A stretch of 64,000 nucleotides of DNA from Microbacterium sp. EYE_78 (lineage in GTDB: Bacteria; Actinomycetota; Actinomycetes; Actinomycetales; Microbacteriaceae), in contig NZ_JAHXMY010000002.1 of the NCBI RefSeq assembly GCF_023149035.1, forward strand, positions 744,001-808,000, read 5' to 3'. The notes beneath the pieces were generated by a model. The model saw only the letters and a program-made list of their open reading frames with translations. It did not search any database and had not been told where the DNA came from. A program made the position numbers and the translations under genes. Positions 17,201 through 25,292 of the stretch are shown here, piece after piece (position 1 is the first letter of the stretch; the number at the start of each line of letters is the position of its first letter).

Positions 17201-17285
17201 GGCACCCTACGAGGAGCACTGCCGGGACGATCACACCCGCGGGCTGTGCCGCATCCACACGATCGGACCGGTGAGCTCCGCGTGA
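14202..17285 (+). CDS. adnA: AdnA-type helicase-nuclease subunit
   Basis: The 1027-residue protein has an N-terminal UvrD-like motor (Walker A GAPGSGKT at residues 30-37) and a C-terminal RecB-like nuclease with GTLLHAALEH, SGYIDRVE and VDLKTGRSE (Asp911, Lys913) plus QLAAYQLA. With AdnB it forms the actinobacterial double-strand-break resection machine. The Walker B region is DDAQ (244-247) rather than DEYQ, and motif spacing is relaxed, consistent with a weak motor. Cysteines at ECQLDW and HCRDDHTRGLCRIH recall the AddB Fe-S staple but do not make a full set. Stop and the adnB GTG overlap (GTGA). Confidence 0.9.
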   Translation: MPSVEPSVVPDPAQRAVIDLPVDASGVVIGAPGSGKTATIVRRVVSLIERGLRPEQILVLTPTRPAATALRDRLALGVGVATAGPLARSVAAFAYQVVRAHAVHRGDEPPQLLTGPDEDRIIGDLLTGDAEDEASAPSRWPEWLTPDIRAAAGMRAEIRAFLAEMTTLGIDPGALAERGRRTDRAVWVSMASFAAEYDAVRGRMRGAHRDAAGLVREAVGLLRELPAGSPALGAVAGLRAVLVDDAQEVTLGAVELLEACRARGVAVLAFGDPDVGSGSFRGARPENFARLATRVHVLNAAHRGTAAQRDLVALVTQRIGAAGLVEHRHPPRGVDPDGSVVAHVLRSGAEEFDTIARLLRERHVHDGVPWEECAVIAHDSRQVNALEAELSARDVPTTAVGPSQALAETPIVRDLLRTVDLAAVDPDDRTDDDVLDVLVGGGLDPVELRRLRAALRHQELRSGGERSARELLADGIRHPVGFDLVDTPEARRAARLARTLDTLAQQLRTGATAHELLWTVWEQRGLERQLQTAADGQGPLADQARRDLDAVVALFDAAKRHGEREDGTSPLDHLRALLHSEVAEDRLRTTSATRGVQISTPAAAVGLEFDTVVIAGLQDGVWPNLRVRGSLLETASLGEPDDEPDALDRRRAVLHDELRLFARAASRARARLVVTAVADDDTGPSVLFEMLPPAQPAPRSVEHPLTLRGLVALHRRTLTDPRSPEASRDEAAGQLALLARAGVPGADPAQWYGLAAPTSVGPVRDLDAAPLRVSPSRIHALEECQLDWVIGDLGGDPGGATAGLGTLLHAALEHAEGGDDAALWRFVEDGWTQLEFEAAWIDEAERRRARDLVARLAAYLRDTAREGTTLVGAEPHFEVPVEVPDAAHPAILSGYIDRVERTADGRVVIVDLKTGRSEATSDRSAVDNPQLAAYQLAFERGAIPAAAGAAPGGAKLLVLKGTRNAPYAQPRQAPFDDERRAAFLARIDAAVEVMRGTSFTAPYEEHCRDDHTRGLCRIHTIGPVSSA

Positions 17286-20200
17286 CCGCTGAGATGATCA
17301 GCCCCGAGACGGTCGCCGCGGCCCTCGGGCAGTTCCCGCCGACCGCCGAGCAGTCGGCCGTCATCGCCGCACCGTTGGAGCCCGCGCTCGTCGTCGCGGG
17401 CGCCGGCAGCGGCAAGACCGAGACGATGGCGGGACGCGTGGTGTGGCTGGTCGCCAACGGTCTGGTGCGTCGCGACGAGGTGCTCGGGCTGACGTTCACC
17501 AGGAAGGCCGCGGGGGAGCTCGCGGAGCGGATCGGACGTCGGCTGCAGCGGTTGAGCGAGTTCGAGGCGCGCGGCCTGCTCCCACGGCTCCCGCAGCTCC
17601 ACGCCGAGGGCAGGCTCGACGTGTTCGCGGAGATCGAGCGCAGCGGTGCGGGCGAGGCGGCCCGGCGGGCGGAGCTCGATCGGTTGGCCCCGACCCGACC
17701 GGATGCGGGTGCGGCCGACGCGCTGCTCGAGCGGCCGACGGTGTCGACGTACAACAGCTTCGCCGACGCGATCGTCCGCGAGAACGCGGTGCGCATCGGG
17801 CGCGACGCCGACGCCGTCGTCCTGAGCGAATCCGCGGCCTGGCTGCTGATGCGACGGATCGTGCTCTCGAGCGAGGACGAGCGGCTGCCCGAGCGCATCG
17901 AGCGACCGTCGACCATCATCGACGCGGCCCTGCGGATCGCGCGGGACGCCGTCGACAACCTCGTCGATCACGACGAGCTCGTCGCGTTCGCCGACGCGTT
18001 CCAGGACGTGCTCGACCGTCCCAGCGAACGCGCGGCCACGACGGTCTACGCCGAGGTGCGGACCGCAGCCGAGAAGGTGTCCGGACTGGGTGTGCTCGTC
18101 GGGCTCGCCCGGGACTACGACGCGGAGAAGCGGCGGCGTGGCCTCATCGACTTCTCCGACCAGGTGGCGGGAGCGCTGCGCGTCGTGTCGGAGCATGCCG
18201 CGGTCGCAGCCGACCTCCGCGCCCGGTACCGGGTGGTGCTCCTCGACGAGTACCAGGACACGTCGGTGGTCCAGACGGACCTGCTCGCCACGCTCTTCCG
18301 CGGCACGGGCGTGATGGCCGTGGGGGATCCGCACCAGTCGATCTACGGCTGGCGGGGAGCGAGCGCGGGCAATCTCGGCGACTTCGCACGGACCTTCGGC
18401 GGGGATGCCGTCGCCCGCCGGTTCTCGCTGCTCACCAGTTGGCGCAACAGCGGCGACGTCCTGCGCGCCGCTGCCGCCGTCCTCGCGCCGCTGCGCGCCC
18501 CAGTCGAGGTCGGCACGCTCCGGCCCCGGCCCGCCGCCCCCGCCGGCAGTGTCGAGATCGTCGTCGAACAGGATGTGGATGCGGAAGCGGACCGGGTCGC
18601 GGAATGGTTCGCACGCGTCCGGGACGAGCGCGCGCGGACGGGGAGTCCCACCACGGGTGCCGTGCTGTTCCGAAGCAAGAAGCACATGGTGCGCTTCGCC
18701 GACGCACTGGGGGCGCGCGGCATCCCGCACCGCATCCTGGGGCTCGGGGGGCTGCTGTCCACCCCCGAAGTCGTCGACGTCGTCTCGGCCCTGCGCGTGA
18801 TCAGCGATCCGCGGGCGGGATCGGCGCTGATCCGTCTGCTCGCCGGTCCCCGGTGGGCGATCGGCCTCGCCGACCTCCGCGAGCTCGCGCTGGTCGCCGC
18901 GCGTCTGGCCAGGCACGACACGGCGCTGCAGCCGCTCGCCCCGGAGCTCGCGGAGATCCTCCGGTCGTCGGCGGGTGACGAGGGAGGTTCGATCGTCGCG
19001 GCCCTGGACTTCGTCTCGCGGCAGCGGAGCGACCACGGTTGGCTGGCCGGGTTCACCGCCGACGCGCGGGATCGCCTGCGGGAGGCGGGTTCGGTGTTCG
19101 CCGGTCTTCGCCGTGCCGCCGGGCTCCCGGTCCCCGAGCTCGTGCGTCTGATCGAGGCGGAGCTGCGCCTCGACGTCGAACTCGCGGCGAACGAGTCACG
19201 GGGCCCGGCCAGGACGGCGTCGTCCCAGCTGCGCGCATTCGTCGACGAACTCCACGGGTTCCTGCAGACCGACGAACGCGGGTCGCTCACGAGTCTGCTC
19301 GCGTGGCTCGACCGCGCCGAGCGGGCCGACGAGTTCGCCCCGCGGACCGAGCCGCCTGAGGACGACGTGGTCCAGCTCCTCACGATCCACGGCTCGAAGG
19401 GACTCGAGTGGGATGCCGTCGCGGTGGTGCGGGGCGTCGAGGACGAGCTGCCCGCGCGCCTGCAGGACGGGAAGGGATGGCTCGGCTTCGGAGTCCTGCC
19501 GTATCCCTTCCGGGGCGACCGCGACTGGCTCCCCGGACTCGGCTGGCGCGCGCACGAGGCCGAGAGTCAGCAGGATCTGAAGGCCGCCTTCGCCGCCTAC
19601 GGGGAGGGCATCCGACAGCGTCACCTCGAGGAGGAGCGACGGCTCGCGTACGTCGCGGTCACCCGTGCGCGGGACCACCTGCTGATCTCCGCGTCGCCGT
19701 GGGCGGGAACCAAACGGCCTCGAGCGGTCAGCCGGTTCGTCCGCGAGATCGCGGACGAGGTGGCCGCGCCGGTCCCCGATGACGAGACTCTCGACGCCGA
19801 GAACCCGTACGACGGCGCGCGCGCCACCCTGCAGTGGCCGATCGATCCGTTGGGCGGGCGCGCCGGGCGGGTCACCGCCGCCGCCGAACGGGTGCGGACG
19901 GCGATGCGAGCCGAACCGCCGAACCCGAGCACGGACCTGCGGCTGCTGCTCGCTGAACGCGAGGCGCGGGCGGCCGGACAGGGCGCCTCGGCCCCGACCC
20001 GCATCCCGGCGTCGCGCTTCAAGGAGTTCGCCGCCGACTACCGCGCCGCGGCCACCGCCGTGTCCCGCCCGATGCCGGAGCGGCCCTACCGGCAGACCCG
20101 GCTCGGCACGCTCTTCCACGCCTGGGTGGAGCAGCGCTCGGGCCTCGTCGGGCGGGCCCGGTCGGCAGACGACGTCCTCTGGGACGAGGACGACGCGGGA

Positions 20201-20563
20201 GTCTCCGCCGCCGACGCAGCCGAGCTCGAACGGCTACGCGCGGCGTTCCTCGCCTCCGAGTGGGCGCAGCTGCAGCCGATCGAGGTCGAGACGGAGATCG
20301 ACTTCACCGACCCCGACCCCTTCGGCGACGGGAACGCCCACATCATCATCTGCAAACTCGACGCGGTGTACCGCCGCGGCGACCGGATCGAGATCGTCGA
20401 CTGGAAGACGGGACGCCCGCCGCGCACGGACGCGGAGCGTGCGGAGCGGATGCTGCAGCTGGACCTCTACCGCCGCGCCTACCACGTGAAGCACGGCATC
20501 CCGGTGGACGCCATCGACGTCACGCTGTTCTACGTCGGCGACGGGGTCGTGCTGCGCGCCTGA
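17282..20563 (+). CDS. adnB: AdnB-type helicase-nuclease subunit
   Basis: The 1093-residue protein has a complete UvrD-type motor: Walker A GAGSGKT (residues 40-46), TFTRKAAGELAERI, STYNSFADAIV, VLLDEYQDTS, GDPHQSIYGWRGA, LTIHGSKGLEWDAV and YVAVTRARDHL. The C-terminal nuclease domain shows GTLFHAWVE, CKLDAVYR and VDWKTGRPP. In mycobacteria AdnB is the driving motor and cuts one strand of the unwound end. Start GTG 17282 overlaps the adnA stop by four nt; an ATG at 17294 is an alternative. A hairpin spans its stop codon. Confidence 0.93.
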   Translation: MTAEMISPETVAAALGQFPPTAEQSAVIAAPLEPALVVAGAGSGKTETMAGRVVWLVANGLVRRDEVLGLTFTRKAAGELAERIGRRLQRLSEFEARGLLPRLPQLHAEGRLDVFAEIERSGAGEAARRAELDRLAPTRPDAGAADALLERPTVSTYNSFADAIVRENAVRIGRDADAVVLSESAAWLLMRRIVLSSEDERLPERIERPSTIIDAALRIARDAVDNLVDHDELVAFADAFQDVLDRPSERAATTVYAEVRTAAEKVSGLGVLVGLARDYDAEKRRRGLIDFSDQVAGALRVVSEHAAVAADLRARYRVVLLDEYQDTSVVQTDLLATLFRGTGVMAVGDPHQSIYGWRGASAGNLGDFARTFGGDAVARRFSLLTSWRNSGDVLRAAAAVLAPLRAPVEVGTLRPRPAAPAGSVEIVVEQDVDAEADRVAEWFARVRDERARTGSPTTGAVLFRSKKHMVRFADALGARGIPHRILGLGGLLSTPEVVDVVSALRVISDPRAGSALIRLLAGPRWAIGLADLRELALVAARLARHDTALQPLAPELAEILRSSAGDEGGSIVAALDFVSRQRSDHGWLAGFTADARDRLREAGSVFAGLRRAAGLPVPELVRLIEAELRLDVELAANESRGPARTASSQLRAFVDELHGFLQTDERGSLTSLLAWLDRAERADEFAPRTEPPEDDVVQLLTIHGSKGLEWDAVAVVRGVEDELPARLQDGKGWLGFGVLPYPFRGDRDWLPGLGWRAHEAESQQDLKAAFAAYGEGIRQRHLEEERRLAYVAVTRARDHLLISASPWAGTKRPRAVSRFVREIADEVAAPVPDDETLDAENPYDGARATLQWPIDPLGGRAGRVTAAAERVRTAMRAEPPNPSTDLRLLLAEREARAAGQGASAPTRIPASRFKEFAADYRAAATAVSRPMPERPYRQTRLGTLFHAWVEQRSGLVGRARSADDVLWDEDDAGVSAADAAELERLRAAFLASEWAQLQPIEVETEIDFTDPDPFGDGNAHIIICKLDAVYRRGDRIEIVDWKTGRPPRTDAERAERMLQLDLYRRAYHVKHGIPVDAIDVTLFYVGDGVVLRA

Positions 20564-20590
20564 CCGCGGCGTGTCGCGGCGCGGTCAGGC
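20558..20590. terminator. Convergent hairpin over the adnB and phosphotransferase stops
   Basis: GCCTGACCGCG (20558-20568) pairs exactly with CGCGGTCAGGC (20580-20590) around an 11-nt loop. Both stop codons are inside the stems, so it probably ends transcription from both sides. Confidence 0.65.
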
Positions 20591-21826
20591 GGTGCCGGTC
20601 CAGCGGCGCAGGGCGTTGCGCGCGGCGTCGTCGGGGTCGCGGTCGTCGTCGCCGTCGCGCGCATCGGCGGCGTCCGGCGACCAGTCGGAGAACTCGATCG
20701 GTTCGGTCTCGTCGCCGAGCTCCTCCCGCGAGGGCGGGTCGGACGGATCCGCGTCGTCGAAGGGGTCCATCGACCCCGGGTCGTACGCGTCTGTGTGCAT
20801 CGAGGTGTCGACGGCATCCGTGGCCGCCACGGGTACCCGGCCGAGCGCGGCGATGGCCTCGTCGACGCTCACCGACCCCGATCCGATCGGGGCCTCGTCG
20901 CGGACGCTGTCGTCCAGCGAGGTGAGCAGCGCCACGGCATCCGACATCACCGACTCCGAGCCCGTGTCGTGGCCGTGGACGAGCCACTTCGCGAACTCGA
21001 GCTCGGCGTGCAGGCGCGCGCGGTCCGCGAGCAGCGCGTCGGGGGAGCGGCCCGAGGCTGCGCCGTAGGCCGCGATCGCATCGCTCGCGGCGTCGGGCGC
21101 GCCGGCGATCCACCGCAGGTCCTCCGCCGGGTCGCCGACGCTGAGTCCCGCCCAGGTCAACAGGCCCGACACGGTCGGGACGCCGTCGACGTCCGTGAAG
21201 GTGAACGACGCCGGATCGACACCGCCCAGGACGACGGTCGGCTCGAACCGCCACAGCGCGTCGAGCGCGATCGCACGGCTCCACCGGCGCAGCAGCCCGA
21301 AGGGCAGTCGGCCCGTCGCCTCGGCACGGTCGAGGAGCTGCTCCGTCTCCGTCCGCACCTGTGCCGCCGTGCGACTCGGCAGGCCGGCGCCCGTCACGAC
21401 CGAGCTGGGGAGGTCGTGGATGCCGGCGATCGCCTCGGCGAGGCCGGTGGCCACGCCCCTGCCGGGCGGGATGTGGGCGCCGTCGACGCGCCATCCGGGC
21501 AGGAAGGTCTGCACGCGGGCGACGCCGCCCGCCAGACGCGCCTGCCCGACCGGCTCCGGGGCGGCGAAGGGGAGCATCGCCCGCACGCCGGCGGTGAGGG
21601 CGGCGAGGGCCGTCGCCTCGCTGACGGCGTCGGACTCGGCGTCGGCCGTGGTCGCCACCCGCACGACGAGGCGGCTCCCGTCGTCGAGGCGGACGAGCGC
21701 GCTGTCGTACCGCCCGGCCGCATCCTCGGTCAGCGTCGAGACGCCCGAGATGCCCGTCTGCACACCCGAGGCCTGCGCGAGAGCCGCGGTGGCAGCCGCG
21801 GCTAGAGTGAGAGGAGAGCGTGCCAT
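20585..21826 (-). CDS. Degenerate aminoglycoside/macrolide phosphotransferase-fold protein
   Basis: The 413-residue protein has an APH/choline-kinase fold: LVVRVATTADAESDAVSEATALAALT stands for the N-lobe, and ending signatures such as GLLTWAGLSVGDPAEDL match the C-lobe. However the catalytic HGDxxxxN is LGGVDPAS (residues 200-207) and the metal-binding Asp before Trp is Thr224, so phosphotransfer is unlikely. A 90-residue acidic tail rich in Asp, Pro and Glu follows and ends with LRRWTGTA. It lies between adnB and nudC in many actinobacteria. Automatic labels of antibiotic resistance should not be trusted here. Confidence 0.8.
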   Translation of the reverse strand: MARSPLTLAAAATAALAQASGVQTGISGVSTLTEDAAGRYDSALVRLDDGSRLVVRVATTADAESDAVSEATALAALTAGVRAMLPFAAPEPVGQARLAGGVARVQTFLPGWRVDGAHIPPGRGVATGLAEAIAGIHDLPSSVVTGAGLPSRTAAQVRTETEQLLDRAEATGRLPFGLLRRWSRAIALDALWRFEPTVVLGGVDPASFTFTDVDGVPTVSGLLTWAGLSVGDPAEDLRWIAGAPDAASDAIAAYGAASGRSPDALLADRARLHAELEFAKWLVHGHDTGSESVMSDAVALLTSLDDSVRDEAPIGSGSVSVDEAIAALGRVPVAATDAVDTSMHTDAYDPGSMDPFDDADPSDPPSREELGDETEPIEFSDWSPDAADARDGDDDRDPDDAARNALRRWTGTA

Positions 21827-21833
21827 GCCCCCC

Positions 21834-21839
21834 AGGGTA
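21834..21839 (-). promoter_or_regulatory. -10 element TACCCT of the phosphotransferase-fold gene
   Basis: Read leftward it ends 7 nt before the ATG at 21826. The spacer includes a run of G that could also act as a ribosome site. Confidence 0.5.
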
Positions 21840-21890
21840 GGTCGGCCACCCACCGGCGCACCGGCGCCACGCCCGCAAGAGAGGTCCTCG

Positions 21891-22793
21891 ATGACGACGA
21901 AGGACGTCCCGCCGCCTCTGGCTCGCGCGGTCATCGACCGTGCGGCGCAGGAGCGGCTCGACGACGGTCTGCTCGCCCGCGCCCGCGCCGATGAGCAGAC
22001 GCGCGTGCTGCTCGTGCACGGCGACCGCGCACCGCTGGAGGGTCGCGACAGGCTTCGATGGTCCGCCCCGGCGGATGCGCCCGAGGGCGCGGAGTGGGCG
22101 TTCCTCGGACGGGATGCGGGTGATCGCGCGATGCTCGTCGCCGCCGTCCCCGCGTCGGCAGCGGAGCCGCCGGTGGGGGACGCGGAGTGGGGTGGCCTCC
22201 GCGCGGTCGGCGGCGACCTCGACGCCGACGATGCCGGCCGCTTCGTGCAGGCGCTCAGCATCGGCCGATGGCTCATCGACGCGCCGTTCTGCCCCGCGTG
22301 CGGTGCGCGCACCGACGTCCAGCAGTCCGGCTGGTCGCGTGTGTGCCCGCAGTGCGGTCGCCAGCACTTCCCCCGGACGGATCCCGCCGTCATCGTCGCC
22401 GTCGCGAGCGCCGATGACCAGCGGCTCCTGCTCGGCCGGAACGCCGCGTGGGGCGACGTGCCGATGTACTCCACGTTCGCGGGATTCGTCGAGGCGGGGG
22501 AGTCGCTCGAGACCACCGTCGACCGCGAGATCGCGGAGGAGGCCGGGGTGCGCCTCGATCACATCGTCTACCGCGGCTCGCAGGCCTGGCCCTACCCGCG
22601 CTCGCTCATGCTCGGCTTCACCGCCCGGGCGGTGTCGGACGAGGAGGCCCGGCCCGACGGCGAGGAGATCCTCGACGTCCGCTGGTTCACGCGGGATGAG
22701 ATCCGCGCGGCGCTGGACGGCGCGGGTGACGTGCGACTGCCGGGACGCGCCTCCATCGCCAGGAGTCTGATCACCCGGTGGGTGCAGGGGTGA
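21891..22793 (+). CDS. nudC: NAD(+) diphosphatase NudC (Nudix hydrolase)
   Basis: The 300-residue protein has an N-terminal NUDIX-like domain, a zinc ribbon (CPACG and CPQCG, about residues 138-162) and a Nudix domain whose box reads GFVEAGESLETTVDREIAEEAGV in family form (Glu in REIAEE). The following SQAWPYPRSLMLGF is the SQPWPFPxS motif that marks NADH pyrophosphatases. It hydrolyses NAD(H) to NMN(H) and AMP and can remove NAD caps from RNA. Start ATG at 21891 has AGAGGT upstream. It overlaps the helicase gene by GTGA. Confidence 0.92.
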   Translation: MTTKDVPPPLARAVIDRAAQERLDDGLLARARADEQTRVLLVHGDRAPLEGRDRLRWSAPADAPEGAEWAFLGRDAGDRAMLVAAVPASAAEPPVGDAEWGGLRAVGGDLDADDAGRFVQALSIGRWLIDAPFCPACGARTDVQQSGWSRVCPQCGRQHFPRTDPAVIVAVASADDQRLLLGRNAAWGDVPMYSTFAGFVEAGESLETTVDREIAEEAGVRLDHIVYRGSQAWPYPRSLMLGFTARAVSDEEARPDGEEILDVRWFTRDEIRAALDGAGDVRLPGRASIARSLITRWVQG

Positions 22794-24502
22794 GCGAGGG
22801 GCCCCTCGCCTCCCTCGACGACCGCCAGCGCGACGCCGCACGCACGCTCCGCGGACCGGTGTGCGTCCTCGCCGGTGCGGGCACCGGGAAGACCCGCGTC
22901 ATCACCCACCGCATCGCCCACGGCGTCGACACCGGGGCGTACTCGCCGCAGCGCGTGATGGCCGTGACCTTCACGACGAAGGCCGCGGGCGAACTGCGGG
23001 GGCGGCTGCGAGGCCTCGGTGTCGAGGGCGTCGCAGCCCGGACCTTCCACGCCGCGGCACTCGCGCAGCTGAACTTCTTCTGGCCACAGGTCGCAGGCGA
23101 CACCGCGCCGGCGATCGTCGACAGCAAGGTGCGGCTCCTCTCGCACGCGGCCGATTCGATCGGGATGCGGCTGGATGCCGGCACGCTGCGCGACGCCGCG
23201 TCGCAGATCGAGTGGCGGAAGGTCACGATGCGCTCGGTCGAGCAGTACGCCCGGGATCGGCCGAGCGGCATCCCCGGGCTGTCCCTCGACGCCCTCGTCG
23301 GACTGCAGCACGCGTACGAGAAGCTGAAGGACGAGCGACGCCAGCTCGACTTCGAGGACGTGCTCCTCGCCTGTGCCGGGATGATCGAGTCCGAGCCGCG
23401 CGTCGCGACCGCCGTCCGCGAGCAGTACCGGCATTTCACCGTCGACGAGTACCAGGACGTCTCGCCCGTCCAGCAGCGACTGCTGGAGCTGTGGCTGGGG
23501 GACCGCCACGACATCTGCGTCGTGGGCGACGCGAGTCAGACCGTCTACTCCTTCGCGGGCGCCGACCCGCGCTTCCTGCTCGAGTTCGACCGGCGGCACG
23601 AGGACGCCCAGGTCATCCGCCTCGAGCGGAACTATCGATCGGATGCCGCCATCCTCGCCGTCGCGAACGAGTTGATGCGCGGTCGGCCCGGGGCCCTCCA
23701 GCTCACCACGCCGACACCGGCCGGGCCGATCCCCGAGGTCACGGCGTACGACGAGGACGCCGCCGAAGCCGACGGCGTCGCCGATCGCGTCGCCGCGCAG
23801 CTCGCCGCGGGCACCGACCCCGCCGCGATCGCCGTGCTCTACCGGCTGAACGCCCAGTCGGCGCCGCTCCTGGCCGCCCTGTCCTCGCGGGGAATCCCCG
23901 CGACGGTCCTCGGCGGCAAGCGCTTCTGGGATCTGCCCGAGGTGCGGCAGGCGCTCCTGGCGCTGCGCGGTGCGTCGGTGGCGCCGCTGTCCGGGTCGTT
24001 CCTCGCCACGGTGCGCGACATCCTCCGTTCCCTCGGTCTCACCGACGAGGCGCCGCCGGCGGGGGGCGCTCTCCGAGACGCGTGGGAGGCCCGCGCGGCC
24101 GTGCTGCGGCTGGCCGAGGAGGCCCCGGCGGAGATGACCCTGCGCGCCTTCACCGACGAGCTCACGACACGCGCCAAGGCGCAGCACGAGCCCGCGCTGC
24201 GGACGGTCACCCTCGCGACGCTGCACGCCGCGAAGGGGCTCGAGTGGGACCACGTGCATCTCATGGGCCTCAGCGAGGGGCTGCTGCCGATCTCGTACGC
24301 CACCACGTTCGAGCAGGTCGATGAAGAACGCCGCCTCGCGTACGTCGGCATCACGCGGGCCGCGCGAACGCTCTCGCTGTCGTGGGCGCGGATGTCCGGC
24401 CACCGCGAGCGTCAGCGCTCGCGTTTCCTGCAGGAGATCGGCACAGGCACGCTTCGTGCGGCGGATGCGCGCGCCACACGCGCTCCGCGTCAGCGTCGCT
24501 GA
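22790..24502 (+). CDS. UvrD-like superfamily 1 DNA helicase (short UvrD2 type)
   Basis: The 570-residue protein carries the SF1A motifs: Walker A GAGTGKT, TFTTKAAGELRGRL, ARTFHAAALAQL, FTVDEYQDVSPVQ, GDASQTVYSFAGA, RLERNYRSD, TLHAAKGLEWDHV and YVGITRAARTL. It translocates 3' to 5' and unwinds DNA. Position after nudC matches mycobacterial uvrD2, but the HRDC domain and C-terminal extension of UvrD2 are missing, ending at RAPRQRR. GTG 22790 overlaps the nudC stop. Its last 152 bp are antisense to the next gene. Confidence 0.9.
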   Translation: MSEGPLASLDDRQRDAARTLRGPVCVLAGAGTGKTRVITHRIAHGVDTGAYSPQRVMAVTFTTKAAGELRGRLRGLGVEGVAARTFHAAALAQLNFFWPQVAGDTAPAIVDSKVRLLSHAADSIGMRLDAGTLRDAASQIEWRKVTMRSVEQYARDRPSGIPGLSLDALVGLQHAYEKLKDERRQLDFEDVLLACAGMIESEPRVATAVREQYRHFTVDEYQDVSPVQQRLLELWLGDRHDICVVGDASQTVYSFAGADPRFLLEFDRRHEDAQVIRLERNYRSDAAILAVANELMRGRPGALQLTTPTPAGPIPEVTAYDEDAAEADGVADRVAAQLAAGTDPAAIAVLYRLNAQSAPLLAALSSRGIPATVLGGKRFWDLPEVRQALLALRGASVAPLSGSFLATVRDILRSLGLTDEAPPAGGALRDAWEARAAVLRLAEEAPAEMTLRAFTDELTTRAKAQHEPALRTVTLATLHAAKGLEWDHVHLMGLSEGLLPISYATTFEQVDEERRLAYVGITRAARTLSLSWARMSGHRERQRSRFLQEIGTGTLRAADARATRAPRQRR

Positions 24503-25196
24503 GCACGACCGACCGGCCGTCCTCCTCCTCGGCACGGAGCATCCGAGCGGCCAGCGCGGCGGCCTCGACCAGCAGGACGGGCTCGGTAGCGGGCGTCCGC
24601 CGTGCGAGCAGCTGTGCGGCCAAGAGCGGCCAGTCGGGGTCGAGGTCGCGACGGGCGGCGTGCACGCATGCGATGCACGCTGTCCTGCCTGGGCGCACAA
24701 GCGGACCGACCACGACGCGATCGCCCGAGAGTTCCACCGGCAGGTGGGTGACGTCACCTGCCACCAGGCGTGCCGCCCGGTGCGGATCGACCAGTCGCGA
24801 GCTCACGAGCAGGATGGGCGCGCCGTGGTCGGGGAGCTTCCATCGGGCGACGTCGACGACGTCGACACCGGCTGCGCAGAGACCCGCGAGGAGGGCGGCT
24901 TCGTCGGCCGGGCCGATGTCGGCGGGCAGTTCCACGCGCAGGGCGGGTGCCGGCGTGGCATCCCCCGCGAGCGCGTCCGCGATGGTCTGTACGAAGCGCT
25001 CGGCGTCCTCACCCGAGGCGCCCAGCTCGCGCGCGAGGGGGATCAGCCGCGCGTCGGCGATGCCGGTGACGAGTTCATCGAGCAGACGCTCCTGCCACGG
25101 GTCCAATCCGCGCAGGCGGTGACCGTCCTCATCGCCGAGCTGCAGGCTCGACGGAGTTCGCCACAGCGGTGTCCGGGAGGGGGCGAGTCGCAGCAT
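24351..25196 (-). CDS. Orphan cyclodehydratase/E1-like zinc protein (Rv3196-like)
   Basis: The 281-residue protein resembles the N-terminal part of TOMM-type cyclodehydratases (ThiF/E1-like family): a peptide-clamp-like start (LWRTPSSLQLG), an alpha/beta core, GPLVRPGRTACIACVH with C174-x2-C177, DPDWPLLAAQL, and ACLC (C250, C252). The CxxC plus CxC set should hold a structural zinc. No YcaO partner, precursor peptide or other RiPP enzyme is nearby, and the gene is conserved beside uvrD2 in actinobacteria, so a housekeeping role is likely. ATG 25196 fits the family start and has GAGAAT 6 nt upstream. The last 27 residues look like unselected read-through into the helicase antisense strand. Confidence 0.75.
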   Translation of the reverse strand: MLRLAPSRTPLWRTPSSLQLGDEDGHRLRGLDPWQERLLDELVTGIADARLIPLARELGASGEDAERFVQTIADALAGDATPAPALRVELPADIGPADEAALLAGLCAAGVDVVDVARWKLPDHGAPILLVSSRLVDPHRAARLVAGDVTHLPVELSGDRVVVGPLVRPGRTACIACVHAARRDLDPDWPLLAAQLLARRTPATEPVLLVEAAALAARMLRAEEEDGRSVVLSDADAERVWRAHPPHEACLCRSPAGNASADARGGRTSAPTTARAFARPA

Positions 25197-25292
25197 GAGG
25201 CGATTCTCGTGAGCCGGCACGCCGTCGTCGTCGGTCTTCCACAGTGCGTGCCGGCGAGGCGCTCACGGCGGGGCCTGTGGAGGAACCTCCGG

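Noticed and set aside
13815..17258. 1147-residue minus-strand open frame antisense to adnA
   Set aside because: Only the last 73 residues are a real protein (DUF3107). The rest is antisense of adnA with Arg/Gly/Asp-rich composition and no motif.
20585..21826. Aminoglycoside or macrolide phosphotransferase as a resistance gene
   Set aside because: The catalytic His-Gly-Asp and Asn are gone and the metal Asp is Thr, so phosphorylation of a drug is unlikely.
24351..25196. Azole-containing RiPP (TOMM) biosynthetic cluster
   Set aside because: Only one cyclodehydratase-like protein is present; no YcaO, precursor peptide, dehydrogenase or exporter is nearby.
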